DNA from: a virus
IMG/VR virus record: IMGVR_UViG_3300025141_000020
Location: 124,001 to 188,000 of that record
DNA length: 64,000 nucleotides
Strand: one strand, 5' to 3'
How positions within the stretch are numbered: the first letter of the stretch is position 1; every line of letters starts with the position of its first letter. The position numbers were made by a program, and so were the translations under genes. The notes beneath the pieces were generated by a model. The model saw only the letters and a program-made list of their open reading frames with translations, ran no database searches and was not told where the DNA came from. Shown here piece after piece: positions 16,463 through 25,231 of the stretch.

Positions 16463-18259
16463 ATGAAGTACTATTTCCAAAAATCTGATGATAGTATGTT
16501 CTCTAAAGACCAAAATAGAGGGGCTTATGATGTTAGTTATAAGTCATTTACTTTTGTTGTTTGTGTTGATAATGCTGACCCATTGCGATTAGGTAGAATT
16601 CGTGGTGTATCACCTTTCGGTGGTGGGACTACTGGAAGTAGAAAAAACGACCCTACTGTTGCAGATGCGTCTAGAGATGAAAATGGAAATAAAGTAAAGC
16701 CATGGGATAAAGACGACCCTTATTTGTTTAATTCCCTATTACCTTATAATTTAAACGTTATACCAATGGTGAAAGAGTTATTTACAGCATTTTCTCAACA
16801 GTCACCCAAAAGTAGTCTAAATAAATTCTATATTGGGCCTGTAATATCCCACCCATCTAATGTTAAAATGGATAAATGGACTAACGCTTTAAGTATTACA
16901 GCATCTCAAAAACAAAATAGTCGTTTGGGTGAACCGTATTTAAAAGGTACTCCTAGTGCATCAGGTGAGACCTCGTTGGTTCCAATAATTAGTAAAAAAG
17001 GGGTTTTTCCTAATCCTGAGGATATAGCTATTGTTGGTAGGTATAACACAGATATTGTTTTAGGTATGCGAGAATACTCCTTGCCTGACGATAATGAAGG
17101 AAGCGAAGTACAGAACTGGTACCCTCAAATCCTTATTCGTTCAGGTAAATTTAAAAAGGTTAAGGGTAGTGAAGTTCCTGATACTAACCCTAAATCTACC
17201 TTTATACAATTAAATACATTTCCTACTACAATGGAACGAGTTGAAGTTGATGAACCGGAAATTAGTAGCAACGACGATAATCTTAGAACTATGATTGTTT
17301 ACCATCTAGATTCGTCTAATTTAGTGGATGGGGCTGGTTTAGAATGGGACAACCTAACTGGTTGGGTTGCGGCGTATAGTATGATTAGTAGTGTGAGTGG
17401 TACTACCGTTGGTTATGACCCAGGTTCTGTTAAATCTTATATGGCTGGAGATTACGATTTAAGTCAAGATGTTCCGGGGATAACAACATCTCCAACACCA
17501 CCTAATCCAGATAATTATTGGGTTAAGTATTCTTTTAGTGGGTTTAATAAAAAGAAGGTTGCAAGCCAAATAGAAAAATTTATTTCTTATATCGATGAGG
17601 GTGAATGGGATAAATTAACAAAGATGTTAGATAGTAATGCTGCCCCACCAGAAAAAATTAAAACTTTACCAAAAATATTTCCCATGTATTTTAGGCCTGA
17701 TAGAGCTACTCTAGATATAATGGATAAAAACGATAGTGCTGTACCAACCCCATTTTTTCAAGCTAAAAAAGATGTTGCTAATTTTATAAAATCTAATATT
17801 GAGTTGGATGGTGTTACTACTGAAGGGTATGGGTTAGCTTTGACCGAAAATTCTGGGAAACGAGATGTTGAGGTTAATTCTACCACTAGGAAAGTTTTTA
17901 AAGTAAATTCTGGTCTACGTGGCCAACAAGGTATTGTTTCCGTTGGGTCTGAAAAAATCTACCTGTTGTCACATTCAATAGATTATCTGGGTAACCTTAA
18001 TCTTAAAGATAATCATTATGGTGTAACTCAAGAAACTTATATAACTGATATTGACCCAAAAACAAATTCTATTGTACGTGGTGAAGAATTAATAAAATTA
18101 TTAGAAAAGATTGTAGATTTTATGCAAAATCATTGTCATGCCTTCCCTGGTTTAGCTCCAGTTCCTCAAGCCCATGGAGGAACTAGAATTGAGGATGTAA
18201 GTAGATTGTTGTTAGATGCCCCTAAAACAATCCTAAATAAAAATATTAGGATTAACTAG
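16463..18259 (+). CDS. Baseplate hub/spike protein with gp5-like OB-fold domain
   Basis: The 598-residue protein has an N-terminal OB-fold signature, DPLRLGRIRGVSPFGGG (about residues 34-50), as in gp5/VgrG-type spikes. Long insertions follow, and a C-terminal region from about 540 (ELIKLLEKIVDFMQNHCHAFPGLAP) resembles the metal-binding HxH segment at the end of many phage spike proteins. A central part (PMYFRPDRATLDIMDKND, then FQAKKDVANFI) recalls OmpA-like or peptidoglycan-facing domains but is uncertain. It probably sits at the tail tip. No lysozyme motif was recognised. Confidence 0.65.
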   Translation: MKYYFQKSDDSMFSKDQNRGAYDVSYKSFTFVVCVDNADPLRLGRIRGVSPFGGGTTGSRKNDPTVADASRDENGNKVKPWDKDDPYLFNSLLPYNLNVIPMVKELFTAFSQQSPKSSLNKFYIGPVISHPSNVKMDKWTNALSITASQKQNSRLGEPYLKGTPSASGETSLVPIISKKGVFPNPEDIAIVGRYNTDIVLGMREYSLPDDNEGSEVQNWYPQILIRSGKFKKVKGSEVPDTNPKSTFIQLNTFPTTMERVEVDEPEISSNDDNLRTMIVYHLDSSNLVDGAGLEWDNLTGWVAAYSMISSVSGTTVGYDPGSVKSYMAGDYDLSQDVPGITTSPTPPNPDNYWVKYSFSGFNKKKVASQIEKFISYIDEGEWDKLTKMLDSNAAPPEKIKTLPKIFPMYFRPDRATLDIMDKNDSAVPTPFFQAKKDVANFIKSNIELDGVTTEGYGLALTENSGKRDVEVNSTTRKVFKVNSGLRGQQGIVSVGSEKIYLLSHSIDYLGNLNLKDNHYGVTQETYITDIDPKTNSIVRGEELIKLLEKIVDFMQNHCHAFPGLAPVPQAHGGTRIEDVSRLLLDAPKTILNKNIRIN

Positions 18260-18283
18260 ATATTTATATATAAACATAATTTA

Positions 18284-20308
18284 ATGTCTATACACAGGTC
18301 ATATTTCAGTAAAAATAATACAATAATATCTAATAGTGCTACTAACACTGGTAGAAATCCCGTAACTCAATTATTTTATGGTAGAAATAGTTCACGATGC
18401 AAATTTACTGGATATAGTGGTGATACTTGTAATGATAAAACTGGATTCACTAAAACAGCTATTCATGGTTATAGTAGATTTATTTTTGATTTGGATTTAT
18501 CTGACTTAAGAACTAAATATACCAATTGTTGTATGCCTTTAACTTCTTGTACATATACTGGTGTATATGATGAGGCGGCGACCTTTAATTTTACATTTAC
18601 ATCTACAGGAGATACCATTAATTATATGAGTTTAGTTGACTCTGTTGGTTTAACTGTTAGTTATGTTAACATTTCTGCTAACACCGCCACTACTATTAAT
18701 GGTTCACACATTACTGATGGTGGTGGTAACCTATATACACAATTTATATATAATATAGGTACTACGTTATCAAATCAAGCTACAAATTTTTGTTTAGCTG
18801 TTAATGGTGTTAGTGGACATAATGGTAGTATTTTATGTACGTCTGATGGTGCTAATGTTACTTTAACACAAGCAGGTTTAGGTGCTTCAGGAAATACTCC
18901 TGTGTATCCTGGAAATCTTAGTAATTTAAGTGTTAATACTGGTAATTTTCAACTTATCTCAGATATAGTATTTAGTGCGACAACAAATCCTTGTTCTAAC
19001 GAATTTTGTGGTGGAGGGATAGGTACGGGCTTTGATACTTGTGATGGACAACCCTATTATTCAATAACTTACAACCCAGACGTTAAACACACTTTACGTA
19101 TGACAAATACGTCTAGTTTTGATGACCAATTGATAAATGGTAAGATTTTAGTTAATGATACTAGAAGAGCTACATCATTTACTCTGATGTTATATAAAGT
19201 GCCTACTTCAAAAACTTCATTATGGGATGAAGGTGTTGGGTATGACTATGAAGTACCTGCTGTTTCTCTTGAACCTGAGTATAACCTCACACAATCTAAT
19301 AGACCTAGTAATTGGATTAATAGTACAACTCTTTCGACTTGGCCTAACCCAGGAACTTATAATAACTTACTTCCCTCTTCTTACACTGTTTTAGCCACCC
19401 AAAGTTTTGATGCTGGTAATGAAGACATAGCTTTTAGTAGTATAGCTTTAAATAATGAAATTGGTAGTCAGTTAGCATCACCACAAACTGGTGTTACCTA
19501 TGGTATAGCTTTTTTACCACAATTTGAATTATTATCTGGTTTAACAGAAGCTTATTCTGTTGGTTTCTTTTCTAGGCACACCCAAACATATTTTGAGCCT
19601 TTCTTGGAAACTTCTTTTAATGATTATATAAATGATAGTAGGAACCACTTTGAGGTTGGGTGTGAAAATAGGTTATTTTTATACGCTTATGACTGCAATG
19701 GTGACCCTATGTGTTTCACACAGGACCCTGTGGTTTATATTAGAGATTGTAATGATATTGTAACTTCTACTATAACCGCTTCTACATTAACGTGTGGTGC
19801 TTACTACGTAGATTATACGATATTACCACCGTTACCACAGACGCCGCCTGTTCAATACACAGACGAATGGTCTAACCTTTTTGTGGGAGGCATATCACAA
19901 CCAAATATAACTAACGAGTTTATAATTCACACTAACGGTTATACTATAGGCACTACTGTTGTGAAACCAAAGATATTTGGTTATTCTGTTTCTGGTATTA
20001 AGAACGATGAAAAGATTAAAGCTGGTGATACTAGAAAAATATTTGTCTCTACTAGGGTTCCTTATACGGTAAATCAAGAAGTGTTAGTGGATAATATACA
20101 ATATAGGATATATGTTAAACAGGGTACTACTGAGGTGAGTGTTATTCCTTGGTCTAAAATAAACAAAACTTTTACTGATAATTACTTCTTATTAGATACT
20201 TCCTGGATGATACCTAACGAATATTACCTAGATATAAAAGCAACTTCTAATCAACAAGTAGATACTTATAGTAAAGTGATAAAATTTCAAATAACTAACC
20301 AATTATGA
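18284..20308 (+). CDS. Large beta-rich virion protein (tail or surface structure)
   Basis: The 674-residue protein is Ser/Thr/Asn/Gly-rich with scattered cysteine pairs (NCCMPLTSC, CSNEFCGG, YDCNGDPMC). Its last 100 residues resemble an Ig-like beta-sandwich (DEKIKAGDTRKIFVSTRVPY to YSKVIKFQI). The composition fits an extracellular virion component such as a tail sheath initiator, wedge or fibre. It has its own TATTTATA element 16 bases upstream and overlaps the following gene by 4 bases. No family is recognised. Confidence 0.6.
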   Translation: MSIHRSYFSKNNTIISNSATNTGRNPVTQLFYGRNSSRCKFTGYSGDTCNDKTGFTKTAIHGYSRFIFDLDLSDLRTKYTNCCMPLTSCTYTGVYDEAATFNFTFTSTGDTINYMSLVDSVGLTVSYVNISANTATTINGSHITDGGGNLYTQFIYNIGTTLSNQATNFCLAVNGVSGHNGSILCTSDGANVTLTQAGLGASGNTPVYPGNLSNLSVNTGNFQLISDIVFSATTNPCSNEFCGGGIGTGFDTCDGQPYYSITYNPDVKHTLRMTNTSSFDDQLINGKILVNDTRRATSFTLMLYKVPTSKTSLWDEGVGYDYEVPAVSLEPEYNLTQSNRPSNWINSTTLSTWPNPGTYNNLLPSSYTVLATQSFDAGNEDIAFSSIALNNEIGSQLASPQTGVTYGIAFLPQFELLSGLTEAYSVGFFSRHTQTYFEPFLETSFNDYINDSRNHFEVGCENRLFLYAYDCNGDPMCFTQDPVVYIRDCNDIVTSTITASTLTCGAYYVDYTILPPLPQTPPVQYTDEWSNLFVGGISQPNITNEFIIHTNGYTIGTTVVKPKIFGYSVSGIKNDEKIKAGDTRKIFVSTRVPYTVNQEVLVDNIQYRIYVKQGTTEVSVIPWSKINKTFTDNYFLLDTSWMIPNEYYLDIKATSNQQVDTYSKVIKFQITNQL

Positions 20309-20766
20309 AAAATATAAAAATAACTGAAAATGAATTAATCTCTCTTATAGAGAAAGTGGTTAATGAAAATCTAGGCTCAACACCATCATTAAGTGCTCAT
20401 GGAGGTGGTTTTGCAAATTTAGGAATGGCAAAACCAACTGATAAGTATAAAGACCTATATGAAGATGATGATATAGAAACTGAAGTAGATGAAGACTACG
20501 ACCAAGACCCTGAAGCTGAAAAATCAGCTGATATTACAGTAACAACACAACCTGGTTCAGATGATGAGGATGCGTGGATGGAAAGTATTGTTGATAGATT
20601 AAAAAGTAAACTAACCGAGGGTAAATGTCCTAAAAGTGGGTGTGTAACTAAACGTGGTAATAAATGGAGAGTCATTAGTAATAAAACTGGAAAACTGTGG
20701 GATGCTGAATATGATAGTAAAGCTGATGCGGAGTCGGGTTTAGAGGCTTATCACGCAAATCAATAA
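20305..20766 (+). CDS. Putative head-packaged protein with N-terminal leader
   Basis: The 153-residue protein starts with a class-B leader: KNIKITENELISLIEKVVNE, ending V-N-E at residues 19-21, followed by a Gly/Ser region. A central acidic stretch (YEDDDIETEVDEDYDQDPE) leads to a C-terminal domain, CVTKRGNKWRVISNKTGKLW, then YDSKADAESGLEAYHA, a small basic-aromatic fold of unknown function. It overlaps the previous gene by 4 bases. By analogy with T4 the leader would target it to the prohead and be removed by the prohead protease; this is inference. Confidence 0.65.
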   Translation: MKNIKITENELISLIEKVVNENLGSTPSLSAHGGGFANLGMAKPTDKYKDLYEDDDIETEVDEDYDQDPEAEKSADITVTTQPGSDDEDAWMESIVDRLKSKLTEGKCPKSGCVTKRGNKWRVISNKTGKLWDAEYDSKADAESGLEAYHANQ

Positions 20767-20809
20767 TAGAAAATATATATAATAAATAAAACCTAAAAAA
20801 TTAAAAATT

Positions 20810-20875
20810 ATGAAATGTGATTGTCAAATATGTAAGTGTGGTACGACATGTGACTGTACTTGTTGCGACTGTTAA
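20810..20875 (+). CDS. Cysteine-rich metallothionein-like micropeptide
   Basis: An ATG at 20810 opens a 21-codon frame ending at TAA 20873-20875. Nine of the 21 residues are cysteine, as CxC, CxxC and CC arrangements: CDCQICKCG, then CDCTCCDC. It is followed by a strong hairpin terminator, and a 43-base A/T-rich leader separates it from the previous gene. The density and spacing of cysteines are those of metallothioneins or small metal-cluster peptides. Without homologues, expression is not proven, but chance occurrence of this pattern in such AT-rich DNA is unlikely. Confidence 0.6.
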   Translation: MKCDCQICKCGTTCDCTCCDC

Positions 20876-20903
20876 ATAACAGTTAATTAAAAAATAAAGA
20901 TAT

Positions 20904-20931
20904 AAAAAAACCACTTATTAGGTGGTTTTTT
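20904..20931 (+). terminator. Bidirectional intrinsic terminator
   Basis: AAAAAACCAC and GTGGTTTTTT form a perfect stem around a seven-base loop, flanked by A and T runs. It separates the plus-strand baseplate block from the convergent minus-strand membrane gene. Confidence 0.85.
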
Positions 20932-20936
20932 TGTTT

Positions 20937-21242
20937 TTATATATCATCATGTTCATCGTGGTCCTCGTAATCATATTCATGAGTTACTGTTGTATGAGAC
21001 GGTTTTGGTTCTTCCGGCTCTACTGGTTCTGGTGGTGTGTTACCAAAATTTTCAGATGCTGTAAACCCTAACCCAGCCATTACAATCCACTGTAAAGATT
21101 CAAACATATTGGATGCTACTTCAAAATTCCAGAACAGATTAGCTACATACCCTATTATCATAAATAATAGACATATAAATGTTACAACTCTTTTACTAGA
21201 GACTTTACTCCCACTACTTAACATGTTTTTAAGAAAATGCAT
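20937..21242 (-). CDS. Small membrane protein, possible holin
   Basis: The 101-residue protein has two predicted membrane segments: VVTFICLLFMIIGYVANLF (about residues 19-37) and SLQWIVMAGLGFTAS (49-63). Before them is a basic N-terminus, and after them a Pro/Glu-rich tail ending in a His/Asp/Glu-rich run (EYDYEDHDEHDD). The layout resembles small phage holins and other two-helix phage membrane proteins. It lies just downstream of a leader-bearing protein on the same strand. The holin role is a guess from size and topology. Confidence 0.5.
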   Translation of the reverse strand: MHFLKNMLSSGSKVSSKRVVTFICLLFMIIGYVANLFWNFEVASNMFESLQWIVMAGLGFTASENFGNTPPEPVEPEEPKPSHTTVTHEYDYEDHDEHDDI

Positions 21243-21253
21243 AATATTTGTTT

Positions 21254-21841
21254 TTAAACTTTTGAAGCTGTTACATTGTCACCAATATAAAACTGATTAC
21301 TTCCTTCTAGTCCTTGCCACATTGCCTGACGTACATCTGTTGCTTCATCAAAAACAACTTTAATTTTTAACGTATAGTAATTTGGGTAGGATATGTATAA
21401 CCCATTTTGTGCCATCTCCTCTTCATCTAATAATGCTCTTGCTACATTTGTTTTAACCGTTCCAGCTTCCGACTTTAGTATCATCGCTACATTACCTTCA
21501 GTTATATATGCATCATCAACTGGTAAGTCATAACCTCCAGCCTCAAGACTATAATAATTAGTTTTATGTCTTCCACCTACTGTACCTGTTATTTTTAAAT
21601 TCTTTGAGCTGGTATCGTAAACAAATAAATCTCTAGGTAGTCCATTCAGTAAGTTACCACCTAGGTTTCTCTCTACACCTGCTTCCGGGTCCGCCATTAC
21701 GTCTACATCGATTTCTATTTCTGGTTTTCTGTCCTCAACTTCAGTTAATACTGATGTAATTCGGTTATCTTTAGACTCTACTAAATGTAGCCCTCTAATC
21801 CTGTTCTTTTCTTCTTCTGTTAAACTAAATATATTTTTCAT
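21254..21841 (-). CDS. Putative head-packaged protein with N-terminal leader
   Basis: The 195 residues begin KNIFSLTEEEKNRIRGLHLVE. The segment EEKNRIRGL matches the class-A leader core (INRxREIMGL), and L-V-E at residues 20-22 would be the protease site. The rest is beta-rich (NLKITGTVGGRHKTNYYSL, then LYISYPNYYTLKIKVVF) without a recognised family. A TATTTATAAATA element lies about 10 bases upstream of the ATG. Probably virion-internal; unknown activity. Confidence 0.6.
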   Translation of the reverse strand: MKNIFSLTEEEKNRIRGLHLVESKDNRITSVLTEVEDRKPEIEIDVDVMADPEAGVERNLGGNLLNGLPRDLFVYDTSSKNLKITGTVGGRHKTNYYSLEAGGYDLPVDDAYITEGNVAMILKSEAGTVKTNVARALLDEEEMAQNGLYISYPNYYTLKIKVVFDEATDVRQAMWQGLEGSNQFYIGDNVTASKV

Positions 21842-21850
21842 AATATGGTT

Positions 21851-21864
21851 TATTTATAAATATC
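21851..21864 (-). promoter_or_regulatory. Candidate late promoter element
   Basis: On the minus strand this reads GATATTTATAAATA, about 10 bases ahead of the leader-protein gene starting at 21841. The core TATTTATA followed by AATA is partly palindromic. Confidence 0.5.
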
Positions 21865-21890
21865 TAGTAGCAATAAAAAGGTTAATATGT

Positions 21891-21921
21891 TTGGTTATTA
21901 AAAAAATTATATTTATCTTTG
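21891..21921 (+). promoter_or_regulatory. Bacteroidota-type promoter
   Basis: TTG at 21891-21893, 20 bases, then TATCTTTG at 21914-21921 match the -33/-7 elements of Bacteroidota sigma factor promoters. It drives the three-gene membrane/envelope operon starting at 21962. Confidence 0.7.
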
Positions 21922-21961
21922 TAGTACAATTATCGGAAGTTTAATTATAAAATCAAAAAAA

Positions 21962-22189
21962 ATGAATAAAAAGAAAATTTTAATATGGTCAGTTATTATA
22001 ATAGCTCTAGTATATTTTAGACATGCAATCCTTGCTGGTCTTGTAATGGCATATATGTATCTGTTCCAAGCGGATAAAATAGATTCTATAAAAAATATAG
22101 AATTTATTCCTGTAGAAGAAGTGGAAATGATAGATACAATACCTACTGACACTCTTATTATTAATACCGACACCTCAAATTTACAATAA
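21962..22189 (+). CDS. Small single-pass membrane protein
   Basis: The 75 residues have a basic start (MNKKKI), one or two hydrophobic stretches (LIWSVIIIALVYF, then AILAGLVMAYMYLF) and an acidic tail with Glu/Asp and Thr. It is first in an operon with two envelope-type genes that follow after gaps of 2 and 5 bases. It could be a lysis or superinfection-type membrane protein; no family is recognised. Confidence 0.55.
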   Translation: MNKKKILIWSVIIIALVYFRHAILAGLVMAYMYLFQADKIDSIKNIEFIPVEEVEMIDTIPTDTLIINTDTSNLQ

Positions 22190-22191
22190 AA

Positions 22192-22797
22192 ATGAAAAAA
22201 ATACTTAAGTGGGTTTTCTATGCCTTAATTGCAAAGATAATGTTATTTATTAGTTTTATTATTCTGTCTTTAATATTAACATATATTACTGTGGATTCGG
22301 ATGCTCAAGGACCTTTTAATAAAGAAATTTATTTAAGTGATAATGGAATACACGTAGACTTAGTTATACCTGATAATGGGAAATACATTGCTTATGGATG
22401 GGGAAGTGAAATATTTTATATAAATACACCGACCTGGGATGAACTAACTATAAGTAATGCTTACAAAGCCTTATTTACTGAACCTTCTAGTGTAATGCAT
22501 GTAACTACCTACAATCAAATAGAAAGCTCGTGGATAAAAATAGAAGTAAATGAGAAACAATTATCTAATATAAAACGTTTAATTAATAAGTCATTTAAAT
22601 TAGATGATAACAAAAATAGAATAAGGTTTGAAGGAGCAGGTTATTATCATAATGATGAATTCTACAAAGCGGTTGGTCGATATTCTTTTTTCAGAACTTG
22701 TAACTCATGGACCAACGAACTACTTAAAAAAAGTAATATTAAATCTTGTTATTGGACACCCTATAGTTTTGGTGTTGTTAATAACCACAAAAATTAA
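22192..22797 (+). CDS. DUF2459-like membrane-anchored protein
   Basis: The 201 residues start with a membrane anchor (WVFYALIAKIMLFISFIILSL). The soluble part shows the DUF2459 pattern: GIHVDLVIP, AYGWGSEIFYINTPTWDEL, and a terminal YKAVGRYSFFRTCNSWTNELL, then WTPYSFG. The order His...Cys-Asn-Ser-Trp suggests a papain-like (NlpC/P60-related) fold facing the periplasm. The family is mostly bacterial; finding it in a phage operon is notable. Possible roles are envelope modification or lysis (inference). Confidence 0.65.
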   Translation: MKKILKWVFYALIAKIMLFISFIILSLILTYITVDSDAQGPFNKEIYLSDNGIHVDLVIPDNGKYIAYGWGSEIFYINTPTWDELTISNAYKALFTEPSSVMHVTTYNQIESSWIKIEVNEKQLSNIKRLINKSFKLDDNKNRIRFEGAGYYHNDEFYKAVGRYSFFRTCNSWTNELLKKSNIKSCYWTPYSFGVVNNHKN

Positions 22798-22802
22798 ATA
22801 AA

Positions 22803-23351
22803 ATGAAAAAATTATTATTGTTATTATTCCTATTAGTTTATAGTATTAGTTATTCTTCGGGTGTGATGGATTCTTTACATCCTGTTAAAGTAACTCTTTA
22901 CACACCTCTAATGTCAGAAAAATATCTTCCTGGACATATAGAAGCTGAAATACTTAATGTAGATGGTTTACCTAATTCTATAAAAATAAATTATGATTTC
23001 ACAAAAAGTCCTCAAAAAGGTGGTGATTATTATTATGTAAATTACTGGCCTTCAGGAAATAAAAAACCAGAAGTAAATCCTAGTAAAAAATATAAGGGTA
23101 TAAAAACAATAATAATATATCTTAACGAGACACAATTAGTTAAATTTATTAAAAATGCTAACAAAATTGCTAAGGAAATAACCAATAAAACATTTGGTGA
23201 CTATAGGGTGGGTTATAACTTAATAAAGAATAATTGTGCTGACGCTTTATTACTTTCGTTAGGTTTAACCCCTAAACCTTACAAGTCTTTAGGCATTACC
23301 ATTCCTGGTAATGTATATAATGGAATCGTACTAAACTTTAGTGATTACTAA
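22803..23351 (+). CDS. Secreted protein with papain-like C-terminal motif
   Basis: The 182 residues begin with a clear signal peptide (KKLLLLLFLLVYSISYSSG). The mature part is beta-rich, with GGDYYYVNYWPSG and VGYNLIKNNCADALLLSLGL near residue 140. NNCADAL resembles the Cys nucleophile region of NlpC/P60- or DUF4105-like proteins. Together with the upstream DUF2459-like gene, it gives two exported Cys-containing proteins in one operon. It ends at a strong terminator. Confidence 0.55.
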   Translation: MKKLLLLLFLLVYSISYSSGVMDSLHPVKVTLYTPLMSEKYLPGHIEAEILNVDGLPNSIKINYDFTKSPQKGGDYYYVNYWPSGNKKPEVNPSKKYKGIKTIIIYLNETQLVKFIKNANKIAKEITNKTFGDYRVGYNLIKNNCADALLLSLGLTPKPYKSLGITIPGNVYNGIVLNFSDY

Positions 23352-23383
23352 AAAAAAAAGCCCTCTTACGAGGGCTTTTTTTA
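23351..23383 (+). terminator. Bidirectional intrinsic terminator
   Basis: AAAAAAAGCCCTC, a TTAC loop and GAGGGCTTTTTTT form a long stem flanked by A and T runs. It ends both the plus-strand envelope operon and the minus-strand capsid gene. Confidence 0.92.
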
Positions 23384-23400
23384 ATATATTAGATTAATAA

Positions 23401-25197
23401 CTATCTAAGTTCTCTAACATCAAACGTTCTAACTCCGTCAACAGTGATTCTTCCGTAGAATCTATTGTTCACCATTTTCTTAGCGTATCTAGTCATGATA
23501 CCTTTGATTGGTGTAAAGTTGAATGGGTTATACATTGTAGGAGTTAACTGTAATGGTACATACGGTGCGTAAACGTACCCAGTATCCAATAAAGATGTTC
23601 CTTTATGTCCAATTAACACTTGGTTAGCTGGGAAGTAAGGGTCTCTATATACAGTAAATCTTCCTGATAATGTTCCAATTTTCTCAATACCCATATTGTA
23701 TTGGTCTTGGTCCGCTGCTGCGTTAGAAACGTGGAAGTATTCCAAGTCATCAAATATCGCAGAAACTTCAGAAGAACATACAATCCAGTTAGCCCCACCT
23801 CTTAAAGTAGACTTGTGGATTTGAGCTGAAATTTGGTTAACCGCTGTGATTAATGTTTGGTTCCAGTCTTTTTGAGTATATGGAGCTTGACCAGCTGAGA
23901 ATCTCTTCCAACCGTTGTAGTCCCATCTTAAATCCCAAGCTGCACCTTTTCTAAGGTCTCTTAAGATTTCTCTATCAATCTCTGCAGCAACTTCTTCAGA
24001 TAATAAAGCTGTTAATTCAGCTTCAGCATCTATGTTGTGGAATGCAGAAACGTCTTGTGCAAGTTCTGGTGACCATTGAGCTCTTAATTTTCTTTCACTT
24101 ACAGAAACTGTAACACCTTGAAGGTCGAAAGAAACTTCTCCCATATCTTCTTCAAATTCTAATGTAGCGTATTGTCTCCATTCTGCATTGAACTCAAAGT
24201 TTGCACCAGTTCCAGTCATACCAACATAACCATCAACTGAAGTACAACTAATACAAGCTGGACAAGAAGTATCAACCTCTAAATAGATATCTCCATTTGC
24301 GTCACACGTATCAGCTCTATCTACAATACCAAAACCGTATTTCTGTGTAACAACACGGAATAGGATTGGTGTTTGTGTTCCATACCCTAACGTTGAAGCT
24401 GCAATCTGATTACTTGTAGTTGCCGTAACAGAGTCACAACAAGATAAAATGTTAGCTGTAGTTAATTGTAATGAAGATAAGAAATCTTCTGTATCTTGCT
24501 CATTTCCATCAGGCCCAGTTAAAGTACCAACACCTGTTTGTGAGAAACCAGATAACTTAACAATAACACCTCTAGTACAAACTGTTACATCTCTTTGACC
24601 ATCACTTAATGCTGGTGGAACTGCTCCATTCCAGATAACCTCTACAGTACCTGCCGTTACGTTAGTGTATTTACCTCTAGAATAATCATAAGTACCATTA
24701 TCCATTTCTTGTGGTGAATTACCTGCATAGTAAGCGTCATATAGATTTCCTGTCGCTGCTGATACTGGATTAGCGTTGTTTGGATTTCCTGTTGACCCCA
24801 TTGGTGCTCCGTGAGTACCTGTACCAGGAGGTCCTACCTCTGTTCCTGCTACTACAGTTCTAGGTGTAATTTTAGGTACGAAGTAGAACAATTTACCAAT
24901 TGGTAAGTTCATAGCTTGTACAGAAACGATATCGTTAGCTAACAATTTCGAGAATACTCTTCTAATGATTGGAAATACAACCGTTTCGAAGGACCCTGAA
25001 TCACCAGCCGTCGTTGCTTCGTTTATTAAATTTGTTGCTTGGTTTTCATATAACTGTGCAACATTTTCTTTGACATGCCCTTTAAGTCCATCTAAGAACC
25101 CAAGACCATCCCATTTTTTTAAGGTATCTTCCTTGATAACTTTAAGGTGTTTTAAACCTATGTTACCAACCATACCTGATTCTAATAGTGCTCCCAT
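23401..25197 (-). CDS. gp23: Major capsid protein, T4 gp23-like
   Basis: The 598-residue protein has the gp23 N-terminal plan: a helical, charged propeptide, then NLINE at residues 56-60 and ATTAGDSGSFETVVFPIIRRVF, aligning with the T4 maturation region. DIVSVQAMNLPIGKLFYFVP is highly characteristic. The expected protease cut is after E60 (I-N-E). The middle contains an insertion with CxxC-type pairs (CCDS, CPACISC). C-terminal parts (LRKGAAWDLRWDYNGWKRF, YAPYVPLQLTPTMYNPFNF) also match the family. Codons are richer in C-ending forms than in neighbours, fitting very high expression. Confidence 0.95.
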   Translation of the reverse strand: MGALLESGMVGNIGLKHLKVIKEDTLKKWDGLGFLDGLKGHVKENVAQLYENQATNLINEATTAGDSGSFETVVFPIIRRVFSKLLANDIVSVQAMNLPIGKLFYFVPKITPRTVVAGTEVGPPGTGTHGAPMGSTGNPNNANPVSAATGNLYDAYYAGNSPQEMDNGTYDYSRGKYTNVTAGTVEVIWNGAVPPALSDGQRDVTVCTRGVIVKLSGFSQTGVGTLTGPDGNEQDTEDFLSSLQLTTANILSCCDSVTATTSNQIAASTLGYGTQTPILFRVVTQKYGFGIVDRADTCDANGDIYLEVDTSCPACISCTSVDGYVGMTGTGANFEFNAEWRQYATLEFEEDMGEVSFDLQGVTVSVSERKLRAQWSPELAQDVSAFHNIDAEAELTALLSEEVAAEIDREILRDLRKGAAWDLRWDYNGWKRFSAGQAPYTQKDWNQTLITAVNQISAQIHKSTLRGGANWIVCSSEVSAIFDDLEYFHVSNAAADQDQYNMGIEKIGTLSGRFTVYRDPYFPANQVLIGHKGTSLLDTGYVYAPYVPLQLTPTMYNPFNFTPIKGIMTRYAKKMVNNRFYGRITVDGVRTFDVRELR

Positions 25198-25231
25198 AAT
25201 TTTTTTAATTTTTTTAAGCGTTTATTTATTA

